Shown: positions 47,042 through 57,493 of the stretch, piece after piece
Position numbering within the stretch: position 1 is the stretch's first letter
How the letters are laid out: each line of letters starts with the position of its first letter
Assembly: GCA_964483455.1 (NCBI GenBank)
Contig: CAZACK010000001.1
Span: 1 to 64,000 of the forward strand
From: CAYZJD01 sp964483455
Lineage (GTDB): Bacteria > Acidobacteriota > Terriglobia > Bryobacterales > Bryobacteraceae
Reading direction: 5' to 3'
DNA: 64,000 nt
Translations under genes and position numbers: made by a program
The notes under the pieces: generated by a model
The model's input: only the letters and a program-made list of their open reading frames with translations
The model's database searches: none
Told to the model about the DNA's origin: nothing

Positions 47042-48457
47042 TCAACTCGCCGCCCGTGTTTCGAGGACCCGAAGCTTGGCGGACAGGGTGGTTCGCTTCA
47101 GGCGCAGCATGTCGGCCGCTTTTCGCTTGTTGCCGCCGGCCTTGGCGAGCGCCTGACGCAGGATGCTGCGCTCGAAGTCGCCGACGGTCCTTTCGTAGTC
47201 GAATCCGCAATCCGGAACCTCGATTTCGGCGGCCGGCACGGTCCGCTCGCGCCTCAATCCGTCGTCTTTCGGCAGCGGGAAGTCGCCCGAGCGGAGCAGC
47301 GTGCGGTCGCCGCTCAGCACGACCGCCACTTCCACTGCGTTTTCGAGCTGGCGGACATTGCCCGGCCAGGGACGCCGGCAGAGCGCCTCGATGGTCTCGC
47401 GATGGGCGTGTTTCAGCGGAAGCCCCTCGGCGCGGCAGACTTTCTCGATGAAATGGCGAACCAGCAGCGGCACATCGCTCAATCGCTGGCGAAGCGGCGG
47501 GGTCTCGACCGGGACCACGTTCAGCCGGTAGTAGAGATCCTCGCGGAAGGCCCCCTTGCGGACCCGTTCCAGCAGGTCGGAGTTGGTCGCGGCCACAACG
47601 CGGAGATCCACTCGAACCGTCTCCGAGCTGCCGAGCCGCTGGAATTCCCGCTCCTGGAGGACGCGCAGGAGCTTTGGTTGCAGGTTCAAGGGCATGTCAC
47701 CAATCTCATCGAGGAAGAGCGTTCCTCCGTCGGCCAGTTCCAGGCGGCCGACGCGGTGCCCGCTGGCGCCAGTGAACGCTCCCTTGACGTGGCCGAACAG
47801 TTCCGCCTCCAGCAGGTGTTCGGGCAGCGCGCTGCAATTGACGATGACCAACGGTTTGTTGCGCCGCGGGCTGGCCATGTGGAGAGCGCGGGCCACCAGT
47901 TCTTTTCCGGTCCCGGTTTCGCCGGTGATCAGCACGGTGCAGCGTCTGGGGCCGGCCAGCCGGATGATGCCGGCGATGCGTTCGATCGGCCGGCTGTCTC
48001 CGACCAGGCTCCGGCGCCAGGATTGTTCGGTGAGGGCCGAGTTCAGGCGCGCCAGTTCCCGGGAGCGCTTTTCCTCGACGGCGGCTTCCAGGTGGCGGGC
48101 GAGCTCATGGAAATCCGCAGGCTGGCCCACTACCTGGTAGGCACCGAGCCTTGCCAGGCGGACAGCCTCCGCCGGAGTGCCGGCTGGGTCGAGGATCAGC
48201 ACCGGAACCTCACCGCCGATCTCCTGGACCGCCTCCAGCAGCTCTGCCGGCGTCCAGCCCGGCTGCGGGAAGCTCGCCATCACCACATCCGCCGTGTGCT
48301 GTTCGAGCTGGCTCAGGCCGTGCGGCACGCTCGGCGCCTGCCGGATCGTATAGGCTTCGAGGCTCTCCGGAAGCGGGCCCGCCGGAGGGTTCTCGGCGCT
48401 TTGAATCCACAGGATGTCCGGCTTGGGCGAGAGCACGCGAAACCAGTACATCGGCAA
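47042..48457 (-). CDS. Sigma54-dependent transcriptional activator (NtrC/FleQ/FlrC type), degenerate receiver
   Basis: 471 aa. AAA+ core: Walker A GETGTGKE at 179-186, the sigma54-contact loop GAFTGA at 226-231, Walker B GGTLFLDEIGDM, and the arginine-finger region FREDLYYRLNVVPVETPPLR. A Fis-type HTH ends the protein (NKRKAADMLRLKRTTLSAKL). The N-terminal about 125 residues resemble a receiver domain, but the usual phospho-acceptor Asp seems replaced by Ser62 in DVVMASFPQPG. That recalls FleQ-like regulators. It probably drives early or middle flagellar genes; sigma54-like sites lie before flgB, fliK and flgF. Confidence 0.93.
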   Translation of the reverse strand: MPMYWFRVLSPKPDILWIQSAENPPAGPLPESLEAYTIRQAPSVPHGLSQLEQHTADVVMASFPQPGWTPAELLEAVQEIGGEVPVLILDPAGTPAEAVRLARLGAYQVVGQPADFHELARHLEAAVEEKRSRELARLNSALTEQSWRRSLVGDSRPIERIAGIIRLAGPRRCTVLITGETGTGKELVARALHMASPRRNKPLVIVNCSALPEHLLEAELFGHVKGAFTGASGHRVGRLELADGGTLFLDEIGDMPLNLQPKLLRVLQEREFQRLGSSETVRVDLRVVAATNSDLLERVRKGAFREDLYYRLNVVPVETPPLRQRLSDVPLLVRHFIEKVCRAEGLPLKHAHRETIEALCRRPWPGNVRQLENAVEVAVVLSGDRTLLRSGDFPLPKDDGLRRERTVPAAEIEVPDCGFDYERTVGDFERSILRQALAKAGGNKRKAADMLRLKRTTLSAKLRVLETRAAS

Positions 48458-48498
48458 GCCCCCGGCGGGCTTTACGGGCTGTTTGCCAATACCGTACT

Positions 48499-48525
48499 AA
48501 AGAATTCCCGGTTTCAGTCGATGTG
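48499..48525 (+). promoter_or_regulatory. Sigma28-type promoter for flgM-flgN-flgK-flgL
   Basis: TAAA (48499-48502), exactly 15 bp, then GTCGATGT (48518-48525). The -35 is perfect and spacing perfect; the -10 matches GCCGATAA in 5 or 6 of 8 positions (GTCGAT core). It lies 73 bp before flgM. FlgM, hook-junction proteins and their chaperone are typical late genes. Confidence 0.6.
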
Positions 48526-48598
48526 GGAGGTGAGGATAGGAGGAATCCCCTCGATTGGCGCCAGTTCGTCGCGGGAATGATCCGTCACTGGGAGGGCG

Positions 48599-48919
48599 AT
48601 GAGAATCCAGCACGGAGACTTGAACGGAATCCAGCCGGCGCGGGCGGGAAACTCGCCAGCGGCCTCGGACATCGAGCGCGGCGCCGGGTTGGCGGACGCG
48701 CGCGGGAATCCTGCCGGCGACCAGGTCGAGTTGTCGGACCTGACCGGCCGGCTGGCCAGGGCGTTGCAGGCCGACGCGGCCCGGCGCGTCAATCGCGTCC
48801 AGGAGCTGAGCAAGAACTACCAAGCCGGCCTCTATCACACTGATCCGACCGCGCTGAGCCGTGCCTTGCTCCGGGAGGCGGTCTCGGAGCTCGAATCGGC
48901 TTCGGCACTGGAGAAGTGA
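48599..48919 (+). CDS. flgM: Anti-sigma28 factor FlgM
   Basis: 106 aa, normal FlgM size. The unstructured N-terminal half is Gly/Ala/Asn-rich. The C-terminal sigma-binding part is VELSDLTGRLARALQADAAR, then RVNRVQELSKNYQAGLYHTD and ALSRALLREAVSELE, the FlgM pattern (V..LS......; R...I......G.Y..D...IA..ML). FlgM inhibits FliA until it is exported after hook completion. GGGAGGG precedes the ATG. The next gene overlaps by 4 bp. Confidence 0.93.
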   Translation: MRIQHGDLNGIQPARAGNSPAASDIERGAGLADARGNPAGDQVELSDLTGRLARALQADAARRVNRVQELSKNYQAGLYHTDPTALSRALLREAVSELESASALEK

Positions 48920-49293
48920 AGGAACCAGCCGTATCGGGAATGAATTACATTGACCACAAACTGGAACAGGCCCAGCGAAGGGTTCGGGAAGCGATCTCGC
49001 TGGCGAACAGGCCGTCGGCACAATCCCTCGAGCAGTCCACACCGGCATTGGAGGAGGCGATCACCGCCATGCGGTCAGTGAGTACCCGGGCCCAGGCTGC
49101 CAGCTCACCGGCCGCCGCCCGCCTGTGTTCGGATCTGCGGCGCGATCTCCGGCTGCTGCGAGCGCTCCTGGAGCAAGCCGCATCGAATGTCCGAGGGTGG
49201 GCGGAGGTGCGCACGCGTCTGGCCGGCGGCTACACCCCGGCGGGCACAACCGCCGCCCTCGACACCGCCCCAAGCATCGTCGTACGAGGATAG
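48916..49293 (+). CDS. FlgN-like export chaperone
   Basis: 125 aa from a GTG overlapping the flgM stop, or 117 aa from the ATG at 48940. Mostly helical (LEQAQRRVREAISLANRPSA; LRRDLRLLRALLEQAASNVR), with the segment ARLCSDLRRDLRLL and a flexible C-terminal tail (GYTPAGTTAALDTAPS). FlgN chaperones FlgK and FlgL and its gene commonly lies between flgM and flgK, exactly as here. Sequence similarity in the family is weak, so position is the main evidence. Confidence 0.75.
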   Translation: MKEPAVSGMNYIDHKLEQAQRRVREAISLANRPSAQSLEQSTPALEEAITAMRSVSTRAQAASSPAAARLCSDLRRDLRLLRALLEQAASNVRGWAEVRTRLAGGYTPAGTTAALDTAPSIVVRG

Positions 49294-49317
49294 GCGGCCG
49301 GGCCGCGCGAGCGAAAC

Positions 49318-50754
49318 ATGCCAAACCTGCTGAACACCCTAGTCTCCTCGGCGAATTCGATGCGGGCCTTCGAGCGGGCGCTCCTTGTCTCGCAAAACAA
49401 CGTCTCTAACGTCGAGACCCCCGGCTACGCCGCCCAACGGCTGAGCCTTCAGGCGCTGGCCTTCGACCCGGACCTCGGCCTGATCGGCGGCGTCGGCATG
49501 GGCGATCTCGTGAGCGCCCGGGACCGCTACACCGAACTCGCCGTCCGCCGGCAGGTCGAGTCGTTCGGCTTGTTCGACCAGGCGGTACGGAGCCTGGAAG
49601 CCTTGGAATCCGTCTTCGCCATCACTACCGGCAGCGGCATCCCGGGAGCGCTGGATAAGCTGTACGCCAGTTTCTCGGCCTGGAGTCTCACGCCAAACAG
49701 CGCCGGCGCGCGGCAGGGAGTGATCGAAAGCGCCCGCCAGGTCGCCGAGAGCTTCAACCAGGCGGCGGTGAGCCTGGCGAACGTCTCGTCGGATGCGGAA
49801 CGCCAGTTGGCCGCCACTGTCGCCCAGGTCAACGAGATCGGTGAGCGCCTGGCCGCTTATAACGGGGAACGGAGGCGCGGCGGATTGGACGACGCCGGCC
49901 TGGACACGAAGATCCACGTCGCGCTGGAAGAACTCGCCGAACTGGTCGGCTTCGACGCGCTCTACCAGCCGGACGGCTCGATCACCGTACTGCTCGGCGG
50001 CCAGACTCCGATGGTCATCGGCGAGACGTTCGATCGCCTCGGCGTGAGCTATTTTCAGCCTGCCGCGCCGCCGCCGGTCTATGCCGGAGCGCCGCTTCCC
50101 GCTCACATCATGATGCCGGACGGCGCCGACATCACCGGGCTGATCACCCAGGGGCGGCTGGGGGGACTGCTGGAGTTTCGGAATGCGACCATCCCATCAT
50201 TGCGCGGCGACGGCTACCAGGCCGGTGGGCTGAACGTGCTCGCCAAAGGCCTCGCGGACCGGATCAACACCATTCTGACCTCAGGCTACATCTCCGACGG
50301 CCCGCCGCCGGGTCCCGGCTTGCCGCTGTTCACTTATGACGCCGCCAGCGACACGCGAGCGGCACAGACTCTGGCTGTCAACGCCAGTCTGAATGCCGGC
50401 GACCTCGCCGCCATCGACCCAGGCCCGCCGTACGCGAGCAACGGCATCGCGCTGCGGCTGGCTGCCCTCGCCAACCCGCTCGATCCGATCGACACCATCA
50501 ACGGGTTCAGTTTCACCGAGTATTACGGAAACCTGGCGGCGGATGTGGGCCGCGCCCTCTCCGAAGCCCGAAACAACCAGGAGTTCAAATCGCAGACGGC
50601 GGCGCAGGCCCGCTATCTGCGCCAGGAGCTCTCCGGAGTCTCCCTCGACGAAGAGGCCATCCGGCTGGTGGAATTCCAGCGGGCCTATGAGGCTACGGCG
50701 AAGTTCGTGAGTATCCTGGATGATCTCACCGAGATCGCGGTGAACTTGCTGTGA
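49318..50754 (+). CDS. flgK: Hook-filament junction protein FlgK (HAP1)
   Basis: 478 aa. N-terminus NLLNTLVSSANSMRAFERAL and SQNNVSNVETPGYAAQRLSL; FlgK-specific region with LYASFSAWSLTPNSAGARQG and SARQVAESFNQAAVSLANVS. C-terminal LSGVSLDEEAIRLVEFQRAY plus ATAKFVSILDDLTEIAVNLL. Forms the first junction ring between hook and filament. It is followed by flgL 22 bp downstream; both are expected to depend on the sigma28 promoter before flgM. Confidence 0.95.
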   Translation: MPNLLNTLVSSANSMRAFERALLVSQNNVSNVETPGYAAQRLSLQALAFDPDLGLIGGVGMGDLVSARDRYTELAVRRQVESFGLFDQAVRSLEALESVFAITTGSGIPGALDKLYASFSAWSLTPNSAGARQGVIESARQVAESFNQAAVSLANVSSDAERQLAATVAQVNEIGERLAAYNGERRRGGLDDAGLDTKIHVALEELAELVGFDALYQPDGSITVLLGGQTPMVIGETFDRLGVSYFQPAAPPPVYAGAPLPAHIMMPDGADITGLITQGRLGGLLEFRNATIPSLRGDGYQAGGLNVLAKGLADRINTILTSGYISDGPPPGPGLPLFTYDAASDTRAAQTLAVNASLNAGDLAAIDPGPPYASNGIALRLAALANPLDPIDTINGFSFTEYYGNLAADVGRALSEARNNQEFKSQTAAQARYLRQELSGVSLDEEAIRLVEFQRAYEATAKFVSILDDLTEIAVNLL

Positions 50755-50776
50755 CGTCCCACGGGAGCATACAGAG

Positions 50777-51697
50777 ATGATCCGGAATGTCGATCCTTCC
50801 GCCGAGCGTTTCCTGGCCGACCTGGAGCGTATCCAGGCGACGGCCGAGCGCGCCGCCCGCCAAATCAGCTCCGGTCTTCGGGTCACCGCCCCCTCCGACG
50901 CGCCGGACCATGTCGGCGACATCTTGCAGCTTCGCGCCAACCTGTCCCGCAACACGCAGATCATGGCGAACCTGTCGCGTGCCAAGACCGAAACGGACAC
51001 CGCGGAAAAGTCGCTCGGACACGCGATCACGCTGCTTGATCGCGCCATCGTTCTGGCCTCGCAAGGCGCCAGCACGATTGTCACCCCCGAGAGCCGGAGA
51101 ATCATCGCCGGTGAGGTCCAGGGGCTGCTGGAGCAGCTCGTCGCCGATTCGCAGACTGTGGCGGAAGGACGGTACGTCTTCAGCGGGGACCGCGACCAGG
51201 AACCGGCCTACCAGTTGAACCTGGCAAGCCCGACGGGCGCCGATCGCCTGTTCCAGACGCAAGCCAGCCGGCGGATCGAACACCCGAGCGGCCAGAACTT
51301 CCAGGCGTCCAAGACCGCCCAGGAGATTTTTGACACCCGGAACCCCGACGACACCCCGGCCTCCGACAACGTCTTCGCCGCCGTCAACGGCTTAAGGCTG
51401 GCGCTCGAAACCGATGACCAGGCGGGCATCGAGGCGTCGATGACGGCGCTGCGCCGCGCCTCCGAGCGACTGAACATCGAGCAGAGCTTCTACGGCGCCG
51501 TGCAGAACAAGATTGAGGCGGCCATCGAATTCGGCAGCAAGAACAATGTGCTGCTCGAATCGGAACTGAGCGCCCGGCAGGACGCCGACCTGACCGCGGC
51601 CGCCCTCGAACTGGATCGCGCGACCACCCACCAGGAGGCCGCCCTCGCCGCCCGCGCCCGTCTTCCCCGGACCAGCCTGCTGGACTACCTCGATTGA
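50777..51697 (+). CDS. flgL: Hook-filament junction protein FlgL (HAP3)
   Basis: 306 aa, usual FlgL size. It is flagellin-like at both ends: FLADLERIQATAERAARQIS, then SGLRVTAPSDAPDHVGDILQ, and the C-terminal LLESELSARQDADLTAAALE followed by DRATTHQEAALAARARLPRT. Middle part PESRRIIAGEVQGLLEQLVA and GRYVFSGDRDQEPAYQ is FlgL-typical. Last gene of the flagellar block; 61 bp separate it from an unrelated DUF1080 gene, with no clear terminator. Confidence 0.95.
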   Translation: MIRNVDPSAERFLADLERIQATAERAARQISSGLRVTAPSDAPDHVGDILQLRANLSRNTQIMANLSRAKTETDTAEKSLGHAITLLDRAIVLASQGASTIVTPESRRIIAGEVQGLLEQLVADSQTVAEGRYVFSGDRDQEPAYQLNLASPTGADRLFQTQASRRIEHPSGQNFQASKTAQEIFDTRNPDDTPASDNVFAAVNGLRLALETDDQAGIEASMTALRRASERLNIEQSFYGAVQNKIEAAIEFGSKNNVLLESELSARQDADLTAAALELDRATTHQEAALAARARLPRTSLLDYLD

Positions 51698-51758
51698 GGC
51701 TGCCCGCACAGCGCCGCTGCCGCGAAGTGCTATAGTTCTTGGTTCACAACGCCGCCCG

Positions 51759-52409
51759 ATGACTCGACGACTGCTTCTCTTCGCTTGCCTCGCGCCGCTA
51801 TGCCCCGCAGGCGACGACTGGCGCCCACTCTTCAACGGCAAAGACCTTGACGGCTGGGAGCAGATGATGCGCCCCGCCGGCGCCGCCGGATTCGCTGTCG
51901 AGGACGGCGTCATGCGCTCCACCCGCAAGGCCAAAGGGATGATCTGGTACACGCGGGAGAAGATCGGCAACGCCACGCTGCGCATCGTCTACACGATGTC
52001 CAAGGACAAAGGCAACTCGGGGATCTTCATCCGCATCCCGGAGAAGCCGGCCTCGGAGGACGACGCCATCCATCGCGGCATCGAGGTCCAGATCGACAAC
52101 AACGACGACGACTGGCATGCGACCGGAACGCTCTACTCCACGACCAAGGCGCTGGCGCGTCCTTACAAGCCCGCCGGCGAGTGGAGCACGATGGACATCA
52201 CCCTCGACGGGCTGCGCACGATCGTGCGCCTCAACGGCGTGCTGGTGACGGACTACGACGGCGTTTCGCCGGTTCCGGAGCGCACCAAGCCCTGGGAGCC
52301 CCGGCGTGGACCGCGACCGGCCGAAGGATACATCGGAATCCAGACCCACGACCCTCGGGCAGTCCTGTCGTTCAAGGAGATCAGCGTCCGGCCGTTGCCG
52401 GAGAAATGA
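51759..52409 (+). CDS. DUF1080 (3-keto-disaccharide hydrolase-like) secreted protein
   Basis: 216 aa. Signal peptide (LLLFACLAPLCPAGDD). The DUF1080 LamG-like beta sandwich is seen in WRPLFNGKDLDGWEQMMRPA, EDGVMRSTRKAKGMIWYTRE, NSGIFIRIPEKPASEDDAIH, GIEVQIDNNDDDWHATGTLY and GYIGIQTHDPRAVLSFKEIS. Some members hydrolyse 3-keto-glycosides; many are unassigned. The family is abundant in Acidobacteriota and Planctomycetes. It overlaps the following gene by 4 bp (ATGA). Confidence 0.9.
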   Translation: MTRRLLLFACLAPLCPAGDDWRPLFNGKDLDGWEQMMRPAGAAGFAVEDGVMRSTRKAKGMIWYTREKIGNATLRIVYTMSKDKGNSGIFIRIPEKPASEDDAIHRGIEVQIDNNDDDWHATGTLYSTTKALARPYKPAGEWSTMDITLDGLRTIVRLNGVLVTDYDGVSPVPERTKPWEPRRGPRPAEGYIGIQTHDPRAVLSFKEISVRPLPEK

Positions 52410-53020
52410 TCGGGTTGGCCGACGATCCGGCGGTCTGGCTCCACAACACCGCCCTTTGGACGATGCTCGCCTGTTGGCTCGCGTTCGGCGCCGTGGCTTG
52501 GAGGCGGCATGTCTGGGTGCACCGCGAGCGAAAGCGGGTCGGCGCCGTGGAGGAGCCGTCGTTGCGCTCGCGCGCTTCGATGTGGGGCTTGCTGCTAGAG
52601 GTCTTCGCCTACTTCGTGGTCTGGGTCTTTCGTCGACCGTATGCCGAGCACTCAGGGCTCGTCTGGATCGCCGCCGGCACGCTCCTGGCGCCGGCTTCCG
52701 TCCTCCTGTTCGTGGCGGCGCTTCACGAACTCGGGCGCCACTTCCGGATCAAGGCCGTGGTCGCCGCTGATCACGAATTGATCACCACCGGACCCTACCG
52801 CCTCGTCCGCCACCCCATCTACGCCTCGATGCTGGGCCTTCTCCTCTCGAACGCCATGGTGGCGGCGCGGTGGGAGGCGGCATTATGCGCGATCGCCGTC
52901 TACATCGCCGGCACCGAGATCCGTGTTCGCGCCGAAGACGGCCTGCTCGAGCGGCGGTTCCCCGAAGTTTTCCCCGCCTACCGCGCCCGCGTGCCGGCGT
53001 ATCTGCCCTTCCTCCGTTGA
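52406..53020 (+). CDS. Isoprenylcysteine carboxyl methyltransferase-like membrane protein
   Basis: 204 aa from the ATG at 52406, overlapping the DUF1080 stop. About five transmembrane helices. The C-terminal signature ADHELITTGPYRLVRHPIYA, followed by SMLGLLLSNAMVAARWEA and GLLERRFPEVFPAYRARVPA, is the ICMT/PEMT pattern (GPY...RHP.Y...). Homologues methylate lipids or small hydrophobic acceptors with SAM in the inner membrane. The real substrate here is unknown. Confidence 0.88.
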   Translation: MIGLADDPAVWLHNTALWTMLACWLAFGAVAWRRHVWVHRERKRVGAVEEPSLRSRASMWGLLLEVFAYFVVWVFRRPYAEHSGLVWIAAGTLLAPASVLLFVAALHELGRHFRIKAVVAADHELITTGPYRLVRHPIYASMLGLLLSNAMVAARWEAALCAIAVYIAGTEIRVRAEDGLLERRFPEVFPAYRARVPAYLPFLR

Positions 53021-53104
53021 GAAGGAGTTTTCTTCGTTGTGGTATCCTCACTGGTTGGGTCGAGCTGTGACCCGCCCGATCCTCCCTACCCACCGAGGTT
53101 TCAA

Positions 53105-53851
53105 ATGTCAGGCCATTCCAAGTGGGCGACCATCAAGCACAAGAAGGCCGCCCTGGACGCCAAGCGCGGCAAGATGTTCACGCGCATCATTAAGGAAATC
53201 ACCATTGCCGCCCGAAGCGGCGGCGACCCGGATTCGAATCCGCGCCTGCGGACGGCGGTCGCAGCGGCGAAAGCGGTCAGCATGCCCGCCGACAATATCA
53301 AGCGTGCTATCATGCGCGGCACCGGAGAGTTGGAAGGCGGCCAGATCGATGAAGTGATGTTCGAAGGCTACGGACCCGGCGGAGCGGCCGTGCTGGTCCA
53401 GGTGGCCACCGACAACCGCAACCGGACGGTCAGCGAAATCCGTCACATCTTCTCCAAGCAGGGCGGCAACCTGGGCGAGCTGGGCAGCGTCGCCTGGATG
53501 TTCGAGCGCAAGAGCCAGATCCTGATCGAGCAGAGCAAAGCCACCGAGGACCAGCTTATGGACCTCGTTCTCGATGCCGGGGCCGACGATCTGCGCAATG
53601 ACGGGACCAACTGGGAAGTGATCTCGCCGCCGGAGGCTCACGACAAGGTGCTCGAGGCATTGCACAAGGCGGGGATCGAAACGGCGTCTGCGCAGATCGC
53701 CATGGTCCCGAAGAACATGATCAAGCTCGAGGGGAAGAACGCCCAGGGCATGCTGCGGCTGGCCGAAGCGCTGGAGGAGCACGAGGACGTGCAGAACGTC
53801 TATTCGAACTTCGACATCGACGAGAGGGAGATGGAGGCGCTCGCCGGCTGA
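53105..53851 (+). CDS. YebC/PmpR-family transcriptional regulator or translation factor
   Basis: 248 aa from the ATG at 53105. Start SGHSKWATIKHKKAALDAKR and GKMFTRIIKEITIAARSGGD are the YebC hallmark, followed by AVSMPADNIKRAIMRGTGEL, FEGYGPGGAAVLVQVATDNR and NRTVSEIRHIFSKQGGNLGE. Family members were described as DNA-binding regulators, and more recently as ribosome factors that resolve stalling at proline runs. yebC-ruvC adjacency is widespread; ruvC starts 19 bp later here. Confidence 0.95.
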   Translation: MSGHSKWATIKHKKAALDAKRGKMFTRIIKEITIAARSGGDPDSNPRLRTAVAAAKAVSMPADNIKRAIMRGTGELEGGQIDEVMFEGYGPGGAAVLVQVATDNRNRTVSEIRHIFSKQGGNLGELGSVAWMFERKSQILIEQSKATEDQLMDLVLDAGADDLRNDGTNWEVISPPEAHDKVLEALHKAGIETASAQIAMVPKNMIKLEGKNAQGMLRLAEALEEHEDVQNVYSNFDIDEREMEALAG

Positions 53852-53870
53852 CCGGTGCGCGCGGCCCCCG

Positions 53871-54368
53871 ATGCGGGTTCTGGGCATCGACTGCGGCACC
53901 CAGCGGACCGGCTACGGAGTCATCGACAGCGATGGCCGCGATCATCGCATGGTGACCGCGGGGGTGATTCGCACCCAGCCTGGCGAGCCGATGGAAGTCC
54001 GGCTGAGGGATGTCGCCCGGGCGTTGCGCCGGGTCATTGAGGAACACAGACCGGAGGCGGCGGCTGTGGAAGAGGTGTTTCACGCCGCCAATGTGAAGAC
54101 GGCGCTGAAACTGGCCCAGGTTCGGGGCGTGGCGCTGTTGGCGGTTGCCGAGGCTGGCGTGCCGCTCGGCGAGTATTCGGCTCTCGAGATCAAGACCAGC
54201 GTGGTCGGCTACGGCCGCGCGGAAAAGGGACAAGTGCAATTGATGGTGAAGTCGCTGCTGGGACTGACCGGACCGGCGCTGGCCGAGGACGCGGCCGATG
54301 CTGTGGCCGTGGCGATCTGTCACGCGACCCGCGCCGTCGCTCGGACGCGGGTGGAGGCCTGCCGGTGA
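53871..54368 (+). CDS. ruvC: Holliday junction resolvase RuvC
   Basis: 165 aa, normal length. The catalytic acid residues are in RVLGIDCGTQRTGYGVIDSD (Asp7-type), EAAAVEEVFHAANVKTALKL (Glu), and LAEDAADAVAVAICHATRAV (Asp pair). The LAQVRGVALLAVAEAGVPLG segment is typical. Cuts Holliday junctions at the end of recombination with RuvAB, in the cytoplasm. Overlaps the next gene by 4 bp. Confidence 0.96.
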   Translation: MRVLGIDCGTQRTGYGVIDSDGRDHRMVTAGVIRTQPGEPMEVRLRDVARALRRVIEEHRPEAAAVEEVFHAANVKTALKLAQVRGVALLAVAEAGVPLGEYSALEIKTSVVGYGRAEKGQVQLMVKSLLGLTGPALAEDAADAVAVAICHATRAVARTRVEACR

Positions 54369-55044
54369 AACCCGCCCTGCTTCTGGCTGCCGTTTGCACC
54401 CTCGCGGCGGCTCAGCCGAAGATCTACTACTCGAAGTCGTTTCCAGAAAGCCAGCCCGCGTACGTTTCCATCGAGGTGGACAAGACCGGCGCCGCGATTT
54501 TCAACGACGCGCCCGGCGGCCCCGACCCGATCAAATTTCAGCTCGAACCCGAGGAAGCCGCAGCAATCTTCCAGTTGGCCGAGAAACTCGATTACTTCCG
54601 CCGGCCGCTCGAATCAAACCTGAAGGTCGCCCGGATGGGGGATAAAACGTTTCGCTATTTCGAGGGAGACACGAAAGGGGAGGCGAAGTTCAACTACACG
54701 CTGGACCTCGACGGGCAGGCGCTGCTCGACTGGTTCGAGCGGATGTCGGAGACGGTGATGCACGTCATCAATCTGGAGCGCACGGCCCGCTTCGACCGCC
54801 TCGGCGTGGATAAGGCGGTGCTTCAACTGCAAATCTCCGCGGAGCGCGGCCGGCTGGTGGGGGCCAGGCAGCTTCTGCCGGTGCTCGACCGCATCGCCAA
54901 GAACGGCGTCTACATCAACCGGGCTCGCGGGCGGGCGGCCGGCCTTGCCGAGGCCATCCGGTCGGGCAAGACTCTCCCCGAGCCGCAACCGCCGCCGGCG
55001 GCTCAGGAACCGCCTGCCCCAGAAACGCCGGCGCCGAAACCGCA

Positions 55045-55048
<4 letters not shown>
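54365..55048 (+). CDS. Secreted hypothetical protein
   Basis: 227 aa. Signal peptide (PALLLAAVCTLAAAQPK). A beta-rich N-terminal domain (about 25-110; SQPAYVSIEVDKTGAAIFND, DKTFRYFEGDTKGEAKFNYT) is followed by a helical domain (about 125-195) and a Pro/Ala/Glu tail (about 200-227). No family recognised; exported proteins of this plan are common in Acidobacteriota. The start overlaps the ruvC stop and the stop overlaps the next gene (GTGA), so it is in one transcript with ruvC and the TlpA-like gene. Confidence 0.7.
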
Positions 55049-56297
<1,249 letters not shown>

Positions 56298-56301
<4 letters not shown>

Positions 56302-57493
56302 CAGGCTACGTAATCCCCAATTTCGCCGGCGGAATCTTCCGCCGCGTCGTCTGGATCGTGCTGGACAGCGTTGGCATCGGCGAGACGCCCGACGCCGCCG
56401 CCTACGGCGACGCCGGCAGCGATACGCTCGGCAACCTGGCGCGCTTCCGCCCGCTCCGCCTTCCGAGCCTCTGCCGGCTGGGCCTGGCGAACATCAAGCC
56501 GCTCGAACGGCTTCCGCCGTATCCGGCGCCGGCCGGCTGTTACGGGCGCTGTGCGCCGGCCTCTCCCGGTAAGGACACGACTACCGGCCACTGGGAGATG
56601 GCCGGGATTCACCTGGCGCGGCCGTTTCCTCTCTACCCGAACGGGTTTCCGCGCGAGATCATGGACGAGTTCGAGCGGCGCATCGGCCGGAGGGCGCTGG
56701 GAAACATGCCGGCCTCGGGCACGGAAATCATCGACAGGCTCGGCGCCGAGCACATGCGCACCGGCTCACCGATCGTTTACACCTCCGCCGACAGCGTGTT
56801 TCAGGTCGCCGCGCACGAGGAAGTGATCCCGTTGTGGGAGCTGTACAACATCTGCGAGACCGCCCGCGAGATGCTGCGCGGCGAGCACGAAGTCGGACGA
56901 GTCATCGCCCGGCCGTTCGCCGGCGGTCCCGGCTCTTTTGTGCGCACGCACAACCGCAAGGACTACGCCGTCGCTCCGCCGCGCGGGATGTTGCTGGACC
57001 GGCTTGAGGCGGCGGGCATCCCGGTCCACAGCGTGGGCAAGATCTTCGAAATCTTCCTGGGACGCGGCATCAAAGAATACAACAAGACGAAGGACAACGC
57101 CGATGGCATGGCTAAGACCATCGAGGCCATGGATGTCACGCCGGCCGGGCTGATCTTCGTCAACCTGGTCGACTTCGACCAGGTCTACGGTCACCGCAAC
57201 AACCCCGAAGGCTACGCCTCGGCGCTGGAAGAAGTGGACGCGTGGCTGCCGGAGCTTCTGGGTAAGCTGGCGGACGAAGATCTGCTGATGCTCACGGCGG
57301 ACCACGGCTGCGACCCGACGACGCCGTCCACCGACCATAGCCGCGAGTACGTGCCGCTCCTGGTTCACGGGCGCCGGGCGAAGACGGGGATTGACTTGGG
57401 CACGCGCTGCACTCTGGCCGACATGGGCCAGACGGTGGCGGAGAATTTCGGGATTCAGATAGAGAAAGGAGCAAGCTTCTTGAGCGCAATCGT

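Noticed and set aside
51694..51736. Sigma70 promoter before the DUF1080 gene (TTGAGG and TATAGT)
   Set aside because: The two boxes are 31 bp apart, far from the 16-18 bp needed.
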